Below, piece by piece: positions 21,595 through 30,505 of a DNA stretch of 64,000 nucleotides. Numbering within the stretch: position 1 is the stretch's first letter; each line of letters begins with the position of its first letter. The stretch lies in NCBI GenBank assembly GCA_964398365.1, contig CAYNMC010000037.1, positions 1-64,000 on the forward strand, written 5' to 3'. Source of the DNA: CAYNMC01 sp964398365. GTDB lineage: Bacteria; Patescibacteriota; Microgenomatia; UBA1400; CAYNMC01. The position numbers were made by a program, and so were the translations under genes. The notes below the pieces were generated by a model. It was not told where the DNA came from, searched no databases, and was given only the letters and a program-made list of their open reading frames with translations.

Positions 21595-22079
21595 TTATTT
21601 TGGGAATTGATCCCGGTACTGCGGAAACAGGCTTGGGGGTGATCGAAGTTGTTGATGGTAAAATCAAACTTCTTCACCATGCCTGCATTAAAACCAAAAT
21701 TGCCGACACTAAACCGGCAAGACTGGAGTTTATTTTTGAGGAAGTTGGCAAAACGGTTGACCAGTTTGGCGCAGAAATTTTGGCAATTGAGCAGCTTTTT
21801 TTTAATACCAATGCCAAAAGCTCTTCCGCGGTTGGTCAGGCGATGGGGGCGGTAATGCTGGCGGCGGCAAAAAGAAAAATTCCGGTGGTTGAATATTCGC
21901 CTTTGGCAATTAAAAAAAATCTCACCGGCTACGGCTGGGCCAAAAAGCCACAATTACAGGCAGCGGTAAGAAAAATTCTTAAAATCCGCAAAATTCCCCG
22001 CCCCCAGCATGCGGCCGATGCCTTGGCGGTAGCTATCTGCCATTATCTTTGTCATGATCAAGCCTTTAGGTCAAAATAA
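21591..22079 (+). CDS. ruvC: Holliday junction resolvase RuvC
   Basis: 162 aa, the usual length. It starts MIILGIDPGTAETGLGVIE with catalytic Asp 7; LAIEQLFF carries the second acidic residue, and RPQHAADALAVA the C-terminal Asp pair. SAVGQAMGAVMLAA is the DNA-binding region. It cuts four-way junctions with RuvAB. It is coupled to the SGNH gene (ATGA) and followed after 2 nt by the glycosidase gene. Confidence 0.95.
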   Translation: MIILGIDPGTAETGLGVIEVVDGKIKLLHHACIKTKIADTKPARLEFIFEEVGKTVDQFGAEILAIEQLFFNTNAKSSSAVGQAMGAVMLAAAKRKIPVVEYSPLAIKKNLTGYGWAKKPQLQAAVRKILKIRKIPRPQHAADALAVAICHYLCHDQAFRSK

Positions 22080-22081
22080 AA

Positions 22082-23209
22082 ATGAGGTGTTTTAAAGCGC
22101 TAATTTTAATTTATTTGCTTTGTTTGTTTATTTTAAAGAATGAAGCTTGTGCCGTGCTGGACCCATTGGCGGTTCCCAATAACAAGGTAGGCGTCCATAT
22201 TTTGGATCCCAACGAGGTGGAAAAGGTAGCTGATTTGGTTAACGGCAATGGTGGCGACTGGGGTTATGTCACCGTGCCGTTACGGGATGATGATAAGGAT
22301 CGCCTCAAATGGCAAAGATTTATGGATAATTGTCAAAGGCTTCATCTTATTCCCCTAATTCGTTTGGCGACAGTGATGACGACAATTGGCTGGGAAGAAC
22401 CTAATCTCTACCAATCTTTGGATTTTGCTAATTTTTTAGCTGATTTGAACTGGCCAACCCAAAATCGTTATGTGATTATTTATAACGAGCCAAACCATGC
22501 TCAAGAATGGGGCGGTCGGTTAGATCCGGCTGGTTATGCAAAAATTTTAAAATATTCCAGTCAAATTTTTAAAAGCCGCAGTGAAGATTTTTTTATTTTA
22601 CCCGCTGGTTTGGATGCCGCCGCTCCCAATGAGAGAAACTGTTTAAATCTTTATAACTTTATTGAAGAAATGGTCAGAGCAGAACCGGACGTCTTTGAGT
22701 TTATTGACGGCTGGACCAGTCATGCCTATCCCAATCCTGGTTTTGCCGGCAGCCCGCAGGCCAGCCACGTCTCCAGTCTTGTGGGCTATCGCTATGAGCG
22801 AAATTTTCTTAAAAATTTTACCTCTAAAAATCTACCGATATTTATTACAGAAACTGGGTGGGATGAAAAGCGTTTATCTGAAGCAAAGGTAGCCAACTAT
22901 TATCAAACTGCTTTTGCCGAGATTTGGCAGGAAAAAGAAATCGTAAGCGTTACTCCGTTTGTGCTTTTTGCCGCAGACGGACCTTTTAAGGCTTTTTCCT
23001 TGCTTCAAGCAGACATGCAACCAAAAATGGCTTACGAAGTGATTAAAAATATCGCCAAAGAAAAAGGGCAACCGCAGTTGACAGCGGAAAAACGTTTGGC
23101 CCAAACTTTAGGCGTTAGGCTGGTTACGGAATCTGCCTCTCAAGAAGTTTCTCTCAAATTACCTAAAGAAAAATGGCAAGCAATTTTGAAATGGCTAAAA
23201 TTTAATTAA
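22082..23209 (+). CDS. Exported clan GH-A glycoside hydrolase-like protein
   Basis: 375 aa with an N-terminal signal peptide (about 1-23, cleavage near NEACA). The TIM-barrel signatures of clan GH-A are visible: acid/base Glu in IIYNEPNHAQEW and nucleophile Glu in IFITETGWDEKR, spaced about 125 residues apart. Substrate family (GH5, GH39 or other) is not resolved. It probably acts on surface or host polysaccharide. It sits unexpectedly between ruvC and holA. Confidence 0.75.
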   Translation: MRCFKALILIYLLCLFILKNEACAVLDPLAVPNNKVGVHILDPNEVEKVADLVNGNGGDWGYVTVPLRDDDKDRLKWQRFMDNCQRLHLIPLIRLATVMTTIGWEEPNLYQSLDFANFLADLNWPTQNRYVIIYNEPNHAQEWGGRLDPAGYAKILKYSSQIFKSRSEDFFILPAGLDAAAPNERNCLNLYNFIEEMVRAEPDVFEFIDGWTSHAYPNPGFAGSPQASHVSSLVGYRYERNFLKNFTSKNLPIFITETGWDEKRLSEAKVANYYQTAFAEIWQEKEIVSVTPFVLFAADGPFKAFSLLQADMQPKMAYEVIKNIAKEKGQPQLTAEKRLAQTLGVRLVTESASQEVSLKLPKEKWQAILKWLKFN

Positions 23210-23593
23210 ATGAAATTAGTAATTGATAAAAAACTCCAGCAGCAGATTAAAGAAATTGTCGTGAGGAGCCGGCTGTCGCATATTGATCCCCGAAGGATTA
23301 TTTGTTTTCGCAGCTTTGAAGCTAAATCCCGGGCCTATGCCCGCATTTGGGCTTTGCCCCGCATTTGGCAAATAGCCTTAAATCTTAAAGCCCATTACTG
23401 CCTTGAAGTTTTAAGTGAGCATTTTTCTCGTCTTTCAACCAGCGAACAAGTAAAGGTTTTAATTCATGAACTTCTTCACATTCCGAAAAATTTTTCTGGG
23501 GCGCTCTTGCCTCACCGTCGTCGGCAGAAAGGGGGAATTAACCAACAACACATCGAAAAAATTTTTAAACGCTATCAAGAGGCATGCTGTTGA
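23210..23593 (+). CDS. Putative zinc metallopeptidase (phage metallopeptidase-like)
   Basis: 127 aa. VLIHELLHIPKNFSG (about 83-97) contains HELLH, the HExxH zinc motif, within the short-domain pattern of the putative phage metallopeptidase family. A basic C-terminus (LPHRRRQKGGIN) follows. The role is unknown; the gene starts right after the glycosidase stop and overlaps holA by 10 nt. Confidence 0.7.
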   Translation: MKLVIDKKLQQQIKEIVVRSRLSHIDPRRIICFRSFEAKSRAYARIWALPRIWQIALNLKAHYCLEVLSEHFSRLSTSEQVKVLIHELLHIPKNFSGALLPHRRRQKGGINQQHIEKIFKRYQEACC

Positions 23594-24273
23594 TTCACGG
23601 AGATAATCTTTTGGCTTCGCGAAATTATCTTTTTCAGCTTTTGCGCAAAAGCAAAGAGCAAAAAGAAGAAGTACTTGTCCTTGACGGGGAAACCGTTAAA
23701 CTTGAAGACTTAAAGCAAGCTTTAGAAACGCGCTCGCTTTTTGGCCAAGCAAAACTGGTAATCGTGGAAAATTTGCTTTCCCGCAAACCAGCTACGCTTA
23801 AAGAAAAGTTTATAAATTATTTTTCTAGTCTAAAACCCTCTTCGTCTTTGATTTTATGGGAAGAAAAAATTATCCCGGCATCGCTTTTGAAAAAAATAGG
23901 AACTTTATTTACCGTTAAACTTTTTAAAATTCCCCCCTTGATTTTTCAGTTTCTTGACGCGCTTTGTCCGGGCAACCAAAGCATGATGCTCCAAAAACTT
24001 CATCAACTTAAATCAGAACCGCCGGAATTAATTTTTTACCTGCTGGTTCGACGTATGAGTCAATTGATTCTTGGTCGGAGTCTTGGGCAAAGCGCTTTTG
24101 TTGGTTTGGCACCTTGGCAGCGGGCAAAGTTATTGGCACAAAGTCAAAAATTTAAACTTGAGCAATTAACCAGTTTTTATCAAAAATTACTAAGCGTCGA
24201 GAAAAGGGTAAAAACAGGACAAACTTTAAGAAGTTTGCTTTGCCATCTTGATTTTTTGCTTGCAGAACTATAA
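23584..24273 (+). CDS. holA: DNA polymerase III delta subunit (short HolA)
   Basis: 229 aa, shorter than the usual 330. It starts MLLIHGDNLLASRNYL and has LEDLKQALETRSLFGQAKLVIVENLL, the clamp-loader delta N-terminal pattern, and a helical C-terminus KTGQTLRSLLCHLDFLLAEL typical of the collar domain. Delta opens the beta clamp. The middle domain is reduced, as often in CPR proteins. A divergent clamp-loader-like protein is the only alternative. Confidence 0.75.
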   Translation: MLLIHGDNLLASRNYLFQLLRKSKEQKEEVLVLDGETVKLEDLKQALETRSLFGQAKLVIVENLLSRKPATLKEKFINYFSSLKPSSSLILWEEKIIPASLLKKIGTLFTVKLFKIPPLIFQFLDALCPGNQSMMLQKLHQLKSEPPELIFYLLVRRMSQLILGRSLGQSAFVGLAPWQRAKLLAQSQKFKLEQLTSFYQKLLSVEKRVKTGQTLRSLLCHLDFLLAEL

Positions 24274-24306
24274 GATTAATGCTGTAAAGGTAATTTGAAG
24301 AAATTT

Positions 24307-25725
24307 ATGTTTAAGCTTTCTTTTAATATCTTTCGGGGTTATGATATTAGGGGTAAGGTACCGGAAGAGCTCAACGAAACAGCCGTTCGTTTAATTGCCA
24401 AGGCTTACCTGACCTTTCTTTATCGCCGTCAAATTAACGAAGTGGTTTTAATGCATGACAATCGTTTATCCTCTCCCAGTTTTAAAGAAAATGTTTTGGA
24501 TGAGCTGGCAAAAGGTGGGGTTAAAGTTATTGATAACGGCCTAGGATTATCCCAAATGATGTATTTTTCCCAGTATCACAATCTTTGCAAAGGCGGCGTG
24601 ATGATTACGGCCTCTCATAATCCCAAAGAATATAACGGCGTGAAGCTTGCCAGCGGTTTTTCTGACACCTTAGTTACCGAAGAAATAGCAGAGTTGAAAA
24701 GTATCATCAAAAATCAGGTTTTTAAACGTTATCCGCGTTTAGGAACGCAACAAAAACAAAACCTCTTCCCCTTTTATCTTAAAGATTTAAAAAAAAGGAT
24801 TGAGCTGAAGAAAAAATTTAAACTGGTTGTTGATGCTTGTAATGGGCCAGCCGGCAAATTTTTACCGCAAATTTTTCGGGAATTTAACTGCGAAGTGATT
24901 GAACAAAACTGTCGCTTGGATGGCAATTTTCCTTCGGGAACAGCCGATCCTACCGAAAAAATGGTAATGGAAAGGTTGGCCAAAAGAGTAATCGCAGAAA
25001 AAGCAGATTTGGGTTTTGCTTACGATACTGACGGCGATCGTTTGGGAATCGTTGATGAGCATGGACGTTTCGTCTGGAACGATGTTTTGGTGGCAATTTT
25101 TGCCAAAGATATTCTAAGTTTTATGAAGGGTGCCAAAATTATTTTCAATACCTTATGTTCAAAGATTGTGCCGGAAACCATCGAAAGCGCCGGCGGCAAA
25201 CCCATAATCTGGCTTACCGGTCACTCTTTCATTAAAGCCAAACTCAAGGAAGAAAGAGCACCCTTTGGCGGTGAGCTCTCCGGTCACTTCTTTTTTATGG
25301 ATAACTTCTTTGGTCATGACGACGGTGCTTATACTTCCCTGCGTCTGCTTCAATTTTTGGCGCGTCGTCAAATTTCTTTGGCTCAGGCAATTGATGAGCT
25401 GCCGAAATATTACTCCAGTCCGGAAATTAAACTTGGCCTGCCAGACGAGATTAAATTTAAATTTATTGACACCAAAATTGCCGCCGATTTAAGAAAACTC
25501 TTTGGCAAAACCGCAAAATATTTAACCATTGACGGTATTCGCGCCGATACGCCGACAGAAATGGCCATTATCCGGGCCAGTCAAAACGGTCCTTACATGA
25601 CAATTAAATTTGAAGCCAAAACCAAGGCTAAATATGAAAATTTAAGAAAGGCTATTAAGGCAATTCTTCATCGGCATCCGGAAATTGATTTCAGTTACGG
25701 GGTAAATACCCAAGAAATTGCCTAA
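24307..25725 (+). CDS. manB: Phosphomannomutase/phosphoglucomutase
   Basis: About 472 aa from ATG 24307 (an in-frame TTG at 24295 is an alternative). Alpha-D-phosphohexomutase motifs: FRGYDIRG at the N-terminus, catalytic TASHNPKEYNG with the phosphorylated Ser, metal-binding DTDGDRLG, sugar-binding GGELSGH, and the C-terminal phosphate loop region RADTPTEMAIIRAS. It interconverts hexose 1- and 6-phosphates and feeds nucleotide-sugar synthesis. It is separated from the next gene by 146 bp holding a promoter and inverted repeats. Confidence 0.92.
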   Translation: MFKLSFNIFRGYDIRGKVPEELNETAVRLIAKAYLTFLYRRQINEVVLMHDNRLSSPSFKENVLDELAKGGVKVIDNGLGLSQMMYFSQYHNLCKGGVMITASHNPKEYNGVKLASGFSDTLVTEEIAELKSIIKNQVFKRYPRLGTQQKQNLFPFYLKDLKKRIELKKKFKLVVDACNGPAGKFLPQIFREFNCEVIEQNCRLDGNFPSGTADPTEKMVMERLAKRVIAEKADLGFAYDTDGDRLGIVDEHGRFVWNDVLVAIFAKDILSFMKGAKIIFNTLCSKIVPETIESAGGKPIIWLTGHSFIKAKLKEERAPFGGELSGHFFFMDNFFGHDDGAYTSLRLLQFLARRQISLAQAIDELPKYYSSPEIKLGLPDEIKFKFIDTKIAADLRKLFGKTAKYLTIDGIRADTPTEMAIIRASQNGPYMTIKFEAKTKAKYENLRKAIKAILHRHPEIDFSYGVNTQEIA

Positions 25726-25795
25726 ATATTAAAACTTAGCTTAAAACTTATTTTAAAACTTCATGCTAATTATTTTGGCGTTTGTCAGTTGCAGT

Positions 25796-25865
25796 AAGCA
25801 ATTTCAATCAACTAAAAAAAATTTAATTGAAACAGATTGCTTGATGAAAAGCAATTGTTTAAAAT
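25796..25865 (+). promoter_or_regulatory. Promoter with overlapping AAGCAAT operator-like repeats
   Basis: TTGCTT (25837-25842), a 17-bp spacer and TAAAAT (25860-25865) precede the ATG at 25872 by exactly 6 nt. Three copies of a 7-bp word surround the -35: AAGCAAT 25796-25802, ATTGCTT 25836-25842 and AAGCAAT 25849-25855. The last two form a palindrome over the -35, the first and second a longer interrupted inverted repeat helped by TTCAAT/ATTGAA. This looks like a repressor or activator site for the carbon operon. Confidence 0.55.
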
Positions 25866-25871
25866 GAAACC

Positions 25872-26942
25872 ATGAATCAACTTGATAATCCCAACTTGCT
25901 TAAAAAACTAGATAAAAGTCAACTTTTGGCTTCGGTCCAACAACTTGGCTTACAATGTCAGCAAACCTACCAGGAGCTAAAAAAAATTAAGTTACCATCC
26001 TCTTATCGAAAAGTGGACAAAATCGTCGTCAACGGCATGGGTGGTTCCCGTTTGGGCGCCAGAGTGGCCGAGCGGCTTTTTGCCGATAAACTTAAGCTTC
26101 CCCTTATCCCTCTTGGCAATTATCAGCTCCCGGCTTATGTTGACGAAAAAACTTTACTCATCCTCTCCAGTTATTCCGGTAATACCGAAGAAATCTTGGC
26201 GGCTTATACCGAAGCAAAAAAAAGAAAAGCTAAAATTATGATTTTAGCTCAAGGCGGTGAATTGGCTAAAATTGGCCAGGAAAACCACTATCCTGGTTAT
26301 TTCAGCTTTCAGCCTAAATACAATCGTTGTGGTCAACCAAGAATGAGTTTAGGTTATCAAATTTTAGGGCAAATCCTTTTGCTCGCTGCCCTCAGACTGC
26401 TGCCGGTTTCCGAGAAAGAAATAAAAGAGTTGATTTCATTCCTTAAAGAAGTCGTAAAAAGATATGATTTTTCAGTCAGTTTTAAACAAAATTTTGCCAA
26501 ACAATTAGCCCAAAAATTTTATGGCCGAATTCCCGTGCTGATTGGAGCCGAATTCGTGGTGGGTGCCCTTCATGCCTGGCGCAATCAGCTAAACGAAAAC
26601 GCCAAAAATCTCGCTTATTATTTTGAAATTCCTGAACTTAATCATCATTTATTAGAAGGTTTAAGTTTTCCTAAAACCAACCCCCAAAATTTATTTTTTA
26701 TTTTTTTGGAGAGCGACCTTTATCATCCTCGCAATCAAAAAAGAATCACGATTACCCAAAAAGTCCTCACAAAGTTAACTTTAAAGTACGAAAAAGTGAA
26801 ATTAAGCGGTAAAAATCGCCTCAATCAGGCTTTTGAAACAATTCAGCTGGGCAGTTTTGTGAGTTTTTATTTAGCAATGCTTAACCAACTGGATCCCAGT
26901 CCCATTCCTTGGGTTGATTTTTTTAAAAAGGAACTCGCTTAA
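25872..26942 (+). CDS. Bifunctional phosphoglucose/phosphomannose isomerase
   Basis: 356 aa. Tandem SIS domains with VVNGMGGSRLGARVAE and LILSSYSGNTEEILAAY, the phosphosugar-binding signature of the archaeal/bacterial PGI/PMI family. LNENAKNLAYYFEIPELNHH carries the conserved Glu and His of the active site. It links fructose-6-P with glucose-6-P and mannose-6-P. It is the first gene of the carbon operon; probably leaderless. Confidence 0.88.
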   Translation: MNQLDNPNLLKKLDKSQLLASVQQLGLQCQQTYQELKKIKLPSSYRKVDKIVVNGMGGSRLGARVAERLFADKLKLPLIPLGNYQLPAYVDEKTLLILSSYSGNTEEILAAYTEAKKRKAKIMILAQGGELAKIGQENHYPGYFSFQPKYNRCGQPRMSLGYQILGQILLLAALRLLPVSEKEIKELISFLKEVVKRYDFSVSFKQNFAKQLAQKFYGRIPVLIGAEFVVGALHAWRNQLNENAKNLAYYFEIPELNHHLLEGLSFPKTNPQNLFFIFLESDLYHPRNQKRITITQKVLTKLTLKYEKVKLSGKNRLNQAFETIQLGSFVSFYLAMLNQLDPSPIPWVDFFKKELA

Positions 26943-26951
26943 ATTTTAATC

Positions 26952-29231
26952 ATGTTAAAGTATAAATTTATTAAAAATTTTCAAGAAATTAACAAAGATG
27001 ATCTTCCAAGTGTAGGCGGTAAAGGTGCAAACTTAGGCGAGTTGACCGGTTGTGGTCTCCCAGTACCGCCGGGTTTTGTCTTGACCGCTCAAGCCTATTT
27101 TTATTTCCTTAAGGTTAACCAGCTTAAAGAAAAAATTGCGCAAATTTTAAAGCTAGCGGATAAGAACGACCCCAATTCTTTTCAAAGAGTTTCCCGAGCC
27201 GTTCAAAAATTGATTTTGGCCGCGCCCGTACCCAAGACGATTGCCAAAGAAGTTTTTATCGCCTACGAACAATTGGTTGGTCTTTTTAATAAAACCCCGG
27301 TGGCTGTGCGTTCTTCGGCCACGGCAGAAGATCTGCCAGGAGCTTCTTTTGCCGGCCAGCAAGCCAGTTATTTAAATGTGGTCGGTGAGGCGACTCTCCT
27401 TCAGAAAATGAAACATTGTTGGGCTTCACTTTTTACGCCGCGGGCTATTTTTTATCGCCAAGAGAAAGGTTTTAATCACCTTAAAACCGGTTTGGCCGTG
27501 ATTGTTCAAAAGATGATTGAAGCTGAAGTTTCCGGCGTGATGTTTACCGCTGATCCCCTGAATCAGCAAAAACGGCTTTTGGTAATTGAAGCTATTTGGG
27601 GATTAGGCGAATTTCTGGTTCAGGGAACAGTAACACCTGATCATTATGAAGTAGATAGGCTGACTTTAAAAATTAAAAAGAAAGTGATTGCGAAACAGTC
27701 AATAAAATTAGCAAAAAAAGCCCAGCAGACTCTTGAGGTTAAAGTGCCGGCTAAAGAACAAGAAAAACAAAAACTTCCTGACAAATTAATTCTTGAATTG
27801 AGTCGTTTGGGAAAAAAAGTTCACCAGCATTATTTTTTCCCCCAGGATATTGAATGGGCCGTAAGCAGAGGTAAAATTTATCTTCTTCAAGCTAGACCAA
27901 TCACCACCTTGGTGAACCCAAAAATTCCCCCCAAAGAAGTAGTCCCAAAAACTCAACTTAAACTGCTGGTTAAAGGCGATCCGGCTTCACCGGGTATTGG
28001 CACAGGTTACGCCAGAATTATTAGTTCTGTAAAAGAGATCGGCAAACTTAAACGCGGTGAAGTTTTGGTAACCGAAATGACGACGCCGGATTTTGTGCCG
28101 GCCATGAAAAAAGTGGCCGCCATCGTTACGGATCGCGGCGGTCAAACTTCACATGCGGCAATTGTTTCCCGCGAGTTAGGTTTGCCGTGTGTCGTCGGTA
28201 CAAACAAAGGAACCAAAGTGCTTAAAACTGGCCAGGTAGTAACGGTTAACGGGAAAACAGGCGAGGTCTTTGCCGGCGGCTTTCTTAACGCTCAGGCTGG
28301 TTTTGCCAATAATTTTTCTTATTCGCTGCCAAAAACTGGCTCCTTTCAGACGCGCACCAAACTTTATGTGAATCTAGCTGAGCCTGAACTGGCAGAAAAA
28401 GTAGCCGCTGAAGATGTTGACGGCGTGGGTTTACTGCGGGCAGAGTTTATGATTGCCGCCATTGGCACTCATCCCCGCAAGCTCATCGATGAAGGCCAAA
28501 GTCAAGTTTTTATTGACCGGCTTACTGAAGGTTTAACTAAGTTTTGTAAGGCTTTTTATCCGCGCCCGGTAGTTTATCGGACAACTGATTTTAAGACTTC
28601 GGAATATGCCAATCTTAAGGGAGGCAAAGCCTACGAACCCAAAGAAGCGAATCCCCTGCTTGGCTATCGAGGAGCTTTTCGTTATGTTGCCGATGAACAA
28701 GTTTTTGCCTTGGAGCTTAAAGCCATAAAATTTGTACGACACAAACTCAAATTAGATAATTTATGGTTGATGATTCCTTTTGTAAGAACGGTCAAGGAAT
28801 TGAGTAAAGTTAAACAGATTATTAAAAAACACGGCTTAGAAAGAAACCATAATTTTAAACTTTGGATGATGGTTGAAATTCCGTCAAACGTAATTTTACT
28901 CGATGATTTTTTAGCGGTAGGCATTGACGGCGTTTCGATTGGCAGCAATGATTTAACCATGCTTATTTTGGGGCTGGATAGAGACAATGAAACGGTGGCT
29001 GCCGAATTTGACGAAAGAAATGAGGCAGTTTTGTGGGCTTTAGAAAAAGTGATTAAAGGTTGTCAAAAACACCGAGTTTCAAGTTCTATTTGTGGCCAGG
29101 CTCCAAGTCAATATCCGGATCTGGTAAAAAAATTAATTAATTGGGGAATTACCAGCATTTCGGTAAATCCCGACGTGCTTAGCTATGGAAGAAAAATGAT
29201 TTACGAAGCTGAGAAAAATCTGTTTAAATAA
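26952..29231 (+). CDS. ppsA: Phosphoenolpyruvate synthase
   Basis: 759 aa, usual PpsA length. The N-terminal ATP-grasp-like domain (SVGGKGANLGELT, AVRSSATAEDLPGASFAGQ), swivelling phosphohistidine domain with TDRGGQTSHAAIV (His near residue 400) and C-terminal PEP/pyruvate barrel (GVGLLRAEF, SIGSNDLTMLILGLDRD, SICGQAPSQYP, where Cys is the general acid) are all intact. It converts pyruvate + ATP to PEP + AMP + Pi, or the reverse. It lies 2 nt before the enolase gene. Confidence 0.95.
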   Translation: MLKYKFIKNFQEINKDDLPSVGGKGANLGELTGCGLPVPPGFVLTAQAYFYFLKVNQLKEKIAQILKLADKNDPNSFQRVSRAVQKLILAAPVPKTIAKEVFIAYEQLVGLFNKTPVAVRSSATAEDLPGASFAGQQASYLNVVGEATLLQKMKHCWASLFTPRAIFYRQEKGFNHLKTGLAVIVQKMIEAEVSGVMFTADPLNQQKRLLVIEAIWGLGEFLVQGTVTPDHYEVDRLTLKIKKKVIAKQSIKLAKKAQQTLEVKVPAKEQEKQKLPDKLILELSRLGKKVHQHYFFPQDIEWAVSRGKIYLLQARPITTLVNPKIPPKEVVPKTQLKLLVKGDPASPGIGTGYARIISSVKEIGKLKRGEVLVTEMTTPDFVPAMKKVAAIVTDRGGQTSHAAIVSRELGLPCVVGTNKGTKVLKTGQVVTVNGKTGEVFAGGFLNAQAGFANNFSYSLPKTGSFQTRTKLYVNLAEPELAEKVAAEDVDGVGLLRAEFMIAAIGTHPRKLIDEGQSQVFIDRLTEGLTKFCKAFYPRPVVYRTTDFKTSEYANLKGGKAYEPKEANPLLGYRGAFRYVADEQVFALELKAIKFVRHKLKLDNLWLMIPFVRTVKELSKVKQIIKKHGLERNHNFKLWMMVEIPSNVILLDDFLAVGIDGVSIGSNDLTMLILGLDRDNETVAAEFDERNEAVLWALEKVIKGCQKHRVSSSICGQAPSQYPDLVKKLINWGITSISVNPDVLSYGRKMIYEAEKNLFK

Positions 29232-29233
29232 AG

Positions 29234-30505
29234 ATGGCACAAATTAAACACATTACCGCTCGGGAGATTCTTGATAGTCGTGGTTTTCCGACCTTAGAAA
29301 CCACGGTTTATCTTGAGGGTGGTTATTGGGGTACGGCTTCGGTGCCTTCGGGTTCTTCTTTGGGTGGTTACGAAGCCGTGGAATTAAGAGATAAGGATAT
29401 GGAGCGTTTCAAGGGTATGGGAGTTTTAAAAGCCATCGACATTATCCAGAAAACCATCACTCCTGCCCTAATCGGTCAGGAAGCCAGCTTTCAAGGTAAA
29501 ATTGACGAAATTCTTTTAAGTCTGGATGGTACAGAAAAAAAAGAAAAGTTAGGTGCCAATACCTTAATTTCCGTCTCCACCGCAGTTTTAAAGGCCAGTG
29601 CCCAATCTTTTAATCTTCCTGTCTATGCTTACTTATGGCAAAAATATAAATTAATTAAGCAACCCCTCAGATTGCCTACCCCTTGTTTTAATTTGATCAA
29701 CGGCGGTAAACATGGCATTGGTAATTTAGATTTTCAAGAGTATCATCTGGTGCCCACCTCTCGTTTTAGTTTTAAACAGGCATTAGAAGTCGGCGTGGAG
29801 GTTTATCAGGCGCTTAAGAAAACTTTAATTTTTAGGAATTTGGTTCACTCGGTGGGTGACGATGGTGGTTTTACCCCCAACCTTTTTACCAATCTTGATG
29901 CCGTGGAAATTATCAGAGAGGCGATTGCAGATACACGTTATAAATTTAATATTGACGTTTTTTTAGGTTTGGACGTTGCGGCCAATCAGTTTTATCAGGG
30001 AGGCAAATATTTTATTAAAGATCGCGCCCAAGCTTTTTCTCCTGAAGAATTTTTTAATTATTATCAGGACTTAACGCGCCAATATCATACTTTGCTTTTA
30101 GAAGATCCCTTTTTTGAAGACGACTGGGAAAGCTGGCAAAACATTACCGAATTGTTGGGCAAGAAAACCGTGATTGTTGGCGATGATCTTTTATGCACCA
30201 ACCTTAAACGCCTGCAAAAAGCTATTAAGTTGAAAGCCTGCAATGGCGTGATTATCAAACCTTTACAGGTGGGCACGATTACGGAAATGATGGCCGTAGT
30301 TAAGGCTGCCAAAGATGCATCTTGGCAGTTGATAGTTTCCCAACGCGGCAGTGAAACCAACGATGATTTTATTGCTGATTTAGCCATGGGTATCGGTGCC
30401 CAGTTTACAAAATTTGGTGCGCCGGCTAGAGGCGAACGAGTAAGTAAATATAATCGACTTTTAGCGATTGAAGCAGAAATTCAACGCAGACCACCACAAT
30501 TATGA
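29234..30505 (+). CDS. eno: Enolase with non-canonical active-site residues
   Basis: 423 aa, numbering nearly collinear with E. coli enolase. Mg ligands (Asp 247, Glu 290, Asp 317), catalytic Lys 342 and substrate Lys 393 are kept, as is Glu 169 in FQEYHLVP. The usual DEGG motif is SVGDDGGF, so the catalytic Glu is Asp 210. The usual SHRSGE is SQRGSE, so the active-site His is Gln 370. Whether it still dehydrates 2-phosphoglycerate or a related sugar acid is open. The context between ppsA and gpmI supports the glycolytic role. It overlaps gpmI by 4 nt. Confidence 0.85.
   Translation: MAQIKHITAREILDSRGFPTLETTVYLEGGYWGTASVPSGSSLGGYEAVELRDKDMERFKGMGVLKAIDIIQKTITPALIGQEASFQGKIDEILLSLDGTEKKEKLGANTLISVSTAVLKASAQSFNLPVYAYLWQKYKLIKQPLRLPTPCFNLINGGKHGIGNLDFQEYHLVPTSRFSFKQALEVGVEVYQALKKTLIFRNLVHSVGDDGGFTPNLFTNLDAVEIIREAIADTRYKFNIDVFLGLDVAANQFYQGGKYFIKDRAQAFSPEEFFNYYQDLTRQYHTLLLEDPFFEDDWESWQNITELLGKKTVIVGDDLLCTNLKRLQKAIKLKACNGVIIKPLQVGTITEMMAVVKAAKDASWQLIVSQRGSETNDDFIADLAMGIGAQFTKFGAPARGERVSKYNRLLAIEAEIQRRPPQL

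Noticed and set aside
25796..25855. Riboswitch-like pair of exclusive hairpins before pgi/pmi
   Set aside because: A promoter with -35 and -10 lies within the same bases and starts transcription at the ATG, so the repeats are better read as a DNA operator.
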